In this document: positions 59,866-64,000 of the stretch, one piece after another | How positions within the stretch are numbered: the first letter of the stretch is position 1 | Layout: each line of letters opens with the position of its first letter | Assembly: GCF_043099315.1 (NCBI RefSeq) | Contig: NZ_CP170746.1 | DNA length: 64,000 nucleotides | DNA from: Chlorogloeopsis fritschii | GTDB taxonomy: Bacteria; Cyanobacteriota; Cyanobacteriia; Cyanobacteriales; Nostocaceae | Reading direction: 5' to 3' (one strand) | Made by a program: the position numbers and the translations under genes | Notes under the pieces: generated by a model | What the model was told of the DNA's origin: nothing | Database searches by the model: none | Seen by the model: only the letters and a program-made list of their open reading frames with translations

Positions 59866-60690
59866 TTATCTATTCTTGTTTACTAGCTGCTCGAATTCCT
59901 GTAAAATTTCGTCATACTTATTCCCTGCCACCCAAGCTAAATTATTATGATTTGCACCGTCTACCCATAAAGAAAGTTTTGGTGATGGTGCAGCAGCAAA
60001 TAGCGTTTTCCCATGCGCAAAAGGAATGATATTATCTGCCTTACCATGTATCACTAATACTGGACAATTCACTCTTTTGATTTTATCCAGATTGGCAAAC
60101 TTATCAAAAGGTAAAATTCTCAAAGGCACAACAACCCGAAACGCTGAAATAAAAGTGCTTTCCAAAATCAAACCTGCAACTGGTTTACGTGCAGCCAAAT
60201 CAACAGCAGAACCCCCTCCAACCGAACGCCCAAAAACAATGATTTGCTGTGGTGAAATCTTTAATTGTTGCGTCAAATAATTGTAAGCAGTATCGATATC
60301 TTGATAGGCATTTTTTTCTGTAGGTTTCCCTTCGCTTGTGCCATAGCCCCGATAATCGTATGCAAACACACTAAAGCCGAGATTGCGTAATTTTTCGAGT
60401 ACAAATTTAATATCTCCTAAATCCTCAGCATTACCGTGAACATAAAGAATAGTGTTTTTAGCTTGAGGATTAAATAAGTAAATAGCTGAAAGTTTTGTTC
60501 CATCTGCACTAGTCAACTTAATAATCTCATTTGTATCTTGATAGCTAGATGGTTGAGGCAGAAAAATCATGCTATCTGCCCCGAAAAAAACATAAACAGC
60601 GAAAAATATATAGATAAATACGAGCGAGCTAATCAATCTTTTCCAAGTAAAATCACCAAATAATAGTTTTTTCAGACGCTTTTTAGCCAT
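59866..60690 (-). CDS. alpha/beta hydrolase, membrane-anchored (BEM46-like)
   Basis: A 274-residue protein. One N-terminal helix (about 16-35, SLVFIYIFFAVYVFFGADS) anchors it to the membrane. The hydrolase core has YVHGNAEDLGDI near 81 (oxyanion), FGRSVGGGSAVDLAARKP near 155 (nucleophile Ser in GRSVGG), HGKADNIIPFAHG near 221 (Asp) and DGANHNNLAWVAG near 247 (His). This is the BEM46/COG1073 group. It begins 12 bp after rtcA on the same strand, so it is probably co-transcribed. Substrate unknown. Confidence 0.85.
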   Translation of the reverse strand: MAKKRLKKLLFGDFTWKRLISSLVFIYIFFAVYVFFGADSMIFLPQPSSYQDTNEIIKLTSADGTKLSAIYLFNPQAKNTILYVHGNAEDLGDIKFVLEKLRNLGFSVFAYDYRGYGTSEGKPTEKNAYQDIDTAYNYLTQQLKISPQQIIVFGRSVGGGSAVDLAARKPVAGLILESTFISAFRVVVPLRILPFDKFANLDKIKRVNCPVLVIHGKADNIIPFAHGKTLFAAAPSPKLSLWVDGANHNNLAWVAGNKYDEILQEFEQLVNKNR

Positions 60691-60702
60691 AAATATTTTC
60701 TC

Positions 60703-61761
60703 TTAACTTGGCAAAAGTAGAGAAGGTTGTACTCTCACCATCTTTTGTACTTCATCTACTGTTATCTTTGCCAACTCAAATTTCTCAATTACCCAGGCAT
60801 TAGTTTTTAAGTGCATACTTACCTTTGCTGTTTGATACTCACTTAAGTGCGAAGCTAAAGCAGCTGGTAACAATAACTGATCTGCTAGATGTTCATCTAC
60901 TGCTGCACCAGTTTGGTGAAATTTTAACAGTTCTTCGCAAGCCATTTGGGCTACTTTTTCGGCTGGTAAACCCAAACGCCCCAAGGCACCAAACCCAGCT
61001 AAACTATTTTCATACTCAGCAGTGAGAAATAAACCTGCTCCCGGTGCTATGCCTTTATTTCGTGATGGTTGCACAACAGCTTGCAAATCTGCTGCTCGCA
61101 ATAAATTCTCAGCCCGACTAGCCATTCTTTGAGGAATGTGAGAAGGCAGTTCCGTCACTACTGCCAATCCCCGTACCTGTTGTAAATTACCGCGCTCTTT
61201 AAGGTTGATGCCGTTAAATTTTTGACCACCATTTATCTGCAATTGCACCACACCCCCGCCTTGGGGATACCATCCCCAAGCACCTAATTCTATCTTCGCT
61301 TGTACGCCCATCCGCTGAAGTATGGGTAGATATACTTTTTCAATGTAAGTCATGGGTGGGCTAAAAGGAACGTGAGTTCCTCCTCGTAATGTCACATGAG
61401 AGTCACCACTTGCTAATGACAGAGGTAAGAGAACTGTCTGCAATACTAAAGTAATGGCACCTGCGGAACCACCCTCTTGGGCTTCGTTAACGTCAAATGT
61501 ATAGTTCCCGGCATTGACAGCACCACCAGGAATAAATTCCAGCATCATCGAACCCAAAGCATCACCCCGTACTTGGGCATTGCAAATTGTTGCAGCGGCG
61601 CGAACTGCTGTTAGGTGTTGAGCTGCTAACCCTGGCTTTTTGCGTTGAGCGCGGATGTTATAAATACTTATGGGGTTACCTGTAATAGCGGCTAAACTTA
61701 GGGAAGTGCGAAGAATTTGCCCTCCACCTTCGCCATAGGAACCATCTATATCAACGATCAT
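60703..61761 (-). CDS. rtcA: RNA 3'-terminal phosphate cyclase
   Basis: A 352-residue RtcA: DGSYGEGGGQILRTSLSLAA at the start is the family signature. NIRAQRKKPGLAAQHLTAVR near residue 39 and RGGTHVPFSPPMTYIEKVYL near 129 follow. The conserved His that carries AMP is in the AVDEHLADQL segment near 300. The enzyme turns RNA 3' phosphates into 2',3'-cyclic phosphates using ATP. RtcB is not in the window. It is 12 bp upstream of the hydrolase gene in the same transcript. Intact. Confidence 0.95.
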   Translation of the reverse strand: MIVDIDGSYGEGGGQILRTSLSLAAITGNPISIYNIRAQRKKPGLAAQHLTAVRAAATICNAQVRGDALGSMMLEFIPGGAVNAGNYTFDVNEAQEGGSAGAITLVLQTVLLPLSLASGDSHVTLRGGTHVPFSPPMTYIEKVYLPILQRMGVQAKIELGAWGWYPQGGGVVQLQINGGQKFNGINLKERGNLQQVRGLAVVTELPSHIPQRMASRAENLLRAADLQAVVQPSRNKGIAPGAGLFLTAEYENSLAGFGALGRLGLPAEKVAQMACEELLKFHQTGAAVDEHLADQLLLPAALASHLSEYQTAKVSMHLKTNAWVIEKFELAKITVDEVQKMVRVQPSLLLPS

Positions 61762-61802
61762 AATGTGTACTTAGGAATTATCAGATTTATTGTCAAAGAG
61801 CC

Positions 61803-62681
61803 TCAAGATGATAGCAAATTGAAAAGCGTAGCGATCTGTTGTGAGAGTCTTTCTGACTTGCGATAGGTCAACCAAATCTGATTAGTCACAGCTTTGGCAG
61901 GTTGCAGTACTAAATTTAACCGGCCTGCGGTAATCCAATCACGACACAAATAATCTGGTAAAACGCTGTAGCCCAGCCCATGAGCGATCGCTGCTCGAAT
62001 ACTCCGCAAATCTGGAATGACAAACTGGGGATTGACATCTAAGCGCCACCCAAATACAACTCTCCAGAATCTCCGAATAATTGGTAAATCATCGCTATAG
62101 GCAATCCAAGGTTGCTGAATCAGCCAAGCCGCTAGAGATGATAAGTCAGACTGAAGTACATCCTGAGCAATGGGAATTTCCTCCTGTGGAGGCCCTACCA
62201 ACCAAAAGCTCTCTTCAAAAATCAGTTGATATTCCAATTCTGATTTGGCAATTTTTTGTGTGGCAATTACGCCATCTAATTGATTATTTAAAAGTTGTTC
62301 GATTAAGTCTTGAGCTAACCCAAATTTAATGGAAAACAGAGTATTTTGAGCTTTCAAGCGGCTTAAAATCTGTTCGGCGAAGAATTCTTGGGGGGTTCCC
62401 AGGCGAATCAAGAGTGACGCATTTTCTAGATTAGCATTTGCAGAAACAGATTCTAGGGTTTCGATCGCTGAAGCAATGCGATTATATAGTCGCTTTCCTG
62501 CTTCCGTGGGCAACATTCGCCGGGGCATTCGTTGAAACAGTGGTGCATCTAAAGCCGATTCTAAAGCAGTAATGTGTTGGCTCACAGCAGGTTGTGTCAG
62601 ATGCAAGACTTGCGCTGCACCCGATACAGTTCCCACTCGATAAACTTCGATAAAGCTCCGATACCACTCAAAACTAACCAT
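61803..62681 (-). CDS. LysR-family transcriptional regulator
   Basis: A 292-residue regulator from the ATG at 62681. The HTH spans residues ~10-60 (GTVSGAAQVLHLTQPAVSQH followed by ALESALDAPLFQRMPRRMLP). The effector domain has DLIEQLLNNQLDGVIATQ near 125. The DJ-1/PfpI gene cluster, divergent upstream, is a plausible target because LysR genes commonly regulate divergent neighbours. The effector is unknown. Intact. Confidence 0.9.
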   Translation of the reverse strand: MVSFEWYRSFIEVYRVGTVSGAAQVLHLTQPAVSQHITALESALDAPLFQRMPRRMLPTEAGKRLYNRIASAIETLESVSANANLENASLLIRLGTPQEFFAEQILSRLKAQNTLFSIKFGLAQDLIEQLLNNQLDGVIATQKIAKSELEYQLIFEESFWLVGPPQEEIPIAQDVLQSDLSSLAAWLIQQPWIAYSDDLPIIRRFWRVVFGWRLDVNPQFVIPDLRSIRAAIAHGLGYSVLPDYLCRDWITAGRLNLVLQPAKAVTNQIWLTYRKSERLSQQIATLFNLLSS

Positions 62682-62764
62682 AAATATATTTATAGCAAAA
62701 CCCAATTTTTATAATTTGTATTTTAGAGAAGTTGCTCTTAGTATGAAACTAGGTCAAATCGGTA

Positions 62765-62938
62765 ATGCTTAAAGCTCGCTATTCATCTAGCTTTGAGCAA
62801 GGTGCAACCCAAACCAAAGCAACAAACTTTCAAAAGCACGTAGTTGTGAACGATCTCCTAGTAACTGAACAAAATCCTGCTTCTGCGATTGGTGTTGCTG
62901 AACAAATGGTGAAGTTACTCACAGCAGTAGCTGTCTAG
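62765..62938 (+). pseudogene. fragment of a DJ-1/PfpI gene end
   Basis: ATG 62765 to TAG 62938 encodes 57 residues. From SFEQGATQTKATNFQKHVVV and NDLLVTEQNPASAIGVAEQM to KLL, they match the last ~45 residues of the intact protein at 62986 (GAKHTEAPNFQAHVVVSDRL, VTGQNPASAIGVAEQMVRLL). It is a second gene's 3' end left beside the intact copy, 47 bp upstream. The 5' part was lost, so the fragment is not functional. Confidence 0.8.
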
Positions 62939-62985
62939 ATGAAGTCAAAAATAACACTTATCTCTCTTGATTGAAGATTTAAACA

Positions 62986-63771
62986 ATGTTTAACCTCAAA
63001 ACAAGTTTGACACTTTTATTTGCAGCCATAACTTTGACTGGTTGTATAGGAGTCAATGCTCAAAGGGTTGCTCCTGTCACTTCTAATACTCCTACTCCCA
63101 AGAAAATTTTGATTGTCTTAACCAATCACGAGCAACTGGGAAATACAGGACAAAAAACAGGTTTTTATCTCGATGAAGCTACTCATCCTCATGCTGTGTT
63201 TACCCAAGCCGGATTTGAGGTAGACTTTGCTAGTCCCACAGGAGAAGCCGCTCCGATAGATCCCAAGAGCTACAAACTTAACGATCCTCTCAATAAAAAG
63301 TTTGTCGAGAATCCCAAAGTCATGGCAAAGGTGGAAGACACTTTGTCTCCTGAAGAAGTCAAGCCATCGGAGTACAAAGCAATCTTTTTTGCAGGCGGAC
63401 ATGGTACTATGTGGGATTTCCCTAATAATCAAAAACTCGCTCAACTAACGGCGGCCATTTATGAACAAGGCGGCGTTGTTGGTGCAGTATGTCATGGCCC
63501 TGCTGCACTTGTAAATGTGAAACTCTCCAATGACGCATATCTTGTGGCTGGTAAAACAGTCGCAGCCTTCACCAATGAAGAAGAAGCAGCAGTCGGACTC
63601 ACAAAAATCATGCCATTTTTGTTAGAGTCAAAACTCATTGAACGTGGCGCTAAACATACCGAAGCCCCAAATTTTCAAGCCCATGTTGTAGTTAGCGATC
63701 GCCTAGTCACTGGACAAAATCCTGCTTCAGCGATCGGTGTTGCTGAACAAATGGTTAGGCTTTTGAAGTAA
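62986..63771 (+). CDS. DJ-1/PfpI-family glutamine amidotransferase-like lipoprotein
   Basis: A 261-residue protein with a lipoprotein signal (MFNLKTSLTLLFAAITLTGC, lipobox LTGC, Cys20), so it is exported and lipid-anchored. That is unusual for this mostly cytoplasmic fold. The catalytic Cys is in GAVCHGPAALV near residue 170 (nucleophile elbow), with the preceding glycine-rich FFAGGHGTMWDFP near 130 and Glu in DEATHPHAV. PfpI/YhbO/HSP31-like proteins act as deglycases or proteases. The long insert near 95-125 is like HSP31. Likely divergent control by the LysR gene. Confidence 0.85.
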   Translation: MFNLKTSLTLLFAAITLTGCIGVNAQRVAPVTSNTPTPKKILIVLTNHEQLGNTGQKTGFYLDEATHPHAVFTQAGFEVDFASPTGEAAPIDPKSYKLNDPLNKKFVENPKVMAKVEDTLSPEEVKPSEYKAIFFAGGHGTMWDFPNNQKLAQLTAAIYEQGGVVGAVCHGPAALVNVKLSNDAYLVAGKTVAAFTNEEEAAVGLTKIMPFLLESKLIERGAKHTEAPNFQAHVVVSDRLVTGQNPASAIGVAEQMVRLLK

Positions 63772-64000
63772 CTGACGAGAGGAACAATTGTTACAAGCAT
63801 TATTTATAGTAGTGCCAGCGATCACCTAAAACTTCATTCAGCGTTCTGAACACATACCCCACGTACCTCATTTAAGTACTGAGCAGCCGATTTGTACTGG
63901 TGCGCCAGAAAACGAAGCACTCGAAAAAATGATGATTGAACACCTCAAAACCTCCGTAAGGTTTCTAAGCTGGTACTACGAATTTCTCGCTACCTGCTAG

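Noticed and set aside
63772..64000. Open frame at the window end ending EFLATC and a stop
   Set aside because: It might be the end of a lost gene, but I cannot support a family and no start is convincing.

Overview
The window comes from a filamentous, heterocyst-lineage cyanobacterium (Nostocales). The evidence is dense HIP1 octamers (GCGATCGC), phycobilisome and Calvin-cycle genes (apcF, CP12), a glnA/gifA pair with NtcA boxes, the heterocyst regulators hetF and hetR, and a tandem array that I read as the NsiR1 small RNA. I cannot name genus or species from the sequence alone. The neighbourhood apcF-glnA-gifA is one I recall from Nostoc/Anabaena sp. PCC 7120.

Layout. 1-5.6 kb: the end of a lipid kinase gene, a Ser/Thr kinase, a PstS-like protein, tRNA-Gly and an FAD oxidoreductase. 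5.8-10 kb: a ferritin-like protein, gifA, glnA and apcF, with NtcA sites upstream of both gifA and glnA. 10.4-22.9 kb: tlyA, CP12, a GTPase, a TnpB insertion sequence, a sensor kinase, a lipoprotein, a subtilase and a thioredoxin-like protein. 22.9-27.8 kb: five NsiR1-type units transcribed away from hetF, then hetF and a TPR protein. 28-30.3 kb: a DUF2237 protein and a second TnpB element that carries a divergent ribbon-helix-helix gene. 30.7-37.3 kb: a 55-aa membrane protein, serC, moaA, rpsD and a Cys-repeat exported protein. 37.5-41.1 kb: hetR and a coiled-coil/DMT transporter gene, each split by a single-base frameshift. 41.6-50.1 kb: PiT transporter, alcohol dehydrogenase, toxin-antitoxin genes and fragments, HD-domain protein, orphan ABC permease, and an ActP-like symporter with its DUF4212 partner. 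50.3-54.9 kb: an indoleamine 2,3-dioxygenase-like gene with an acyl-CoA synthetase, and a decayed DUF433/DUF5615 module. 54.9-63.8 kb: an alpha/beta hydrolase, a P-type ATPase lacking its catalytic Asp, a DUF5132 protein, rtcA with a hydrolase, a LysR regulator and a DJ-1/PfpI lipoprotein.

How the genes fit together. Nitrogen control dominates the recognisable regulation. NtcA boxes are placed to activate glnA and repress gifA. HetF, HetR and NsiR1 belong to the heterocyst circuit that NtcA triggers. The striking feature is damage in that circuit: hetR carries one extra base at codon 232 that removes the PatS-binding end of the protein. A transporter gene 2 kb away has a similar one-base insertion, and the P-type ATPase has lost both its DKTGT aspartate and its TGES glutamate. 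Either the strain has lost heterocyst control (for example after long culture on combined nitrogen), or the assembly has errors here. Raw reads would decide.

The window is also rich in small dispersed palindromes, a three-copy MITE-like element (one copy interrupted by a palindrome cluster), short-sequence repeats, and broken toxin-antitoxin genes.
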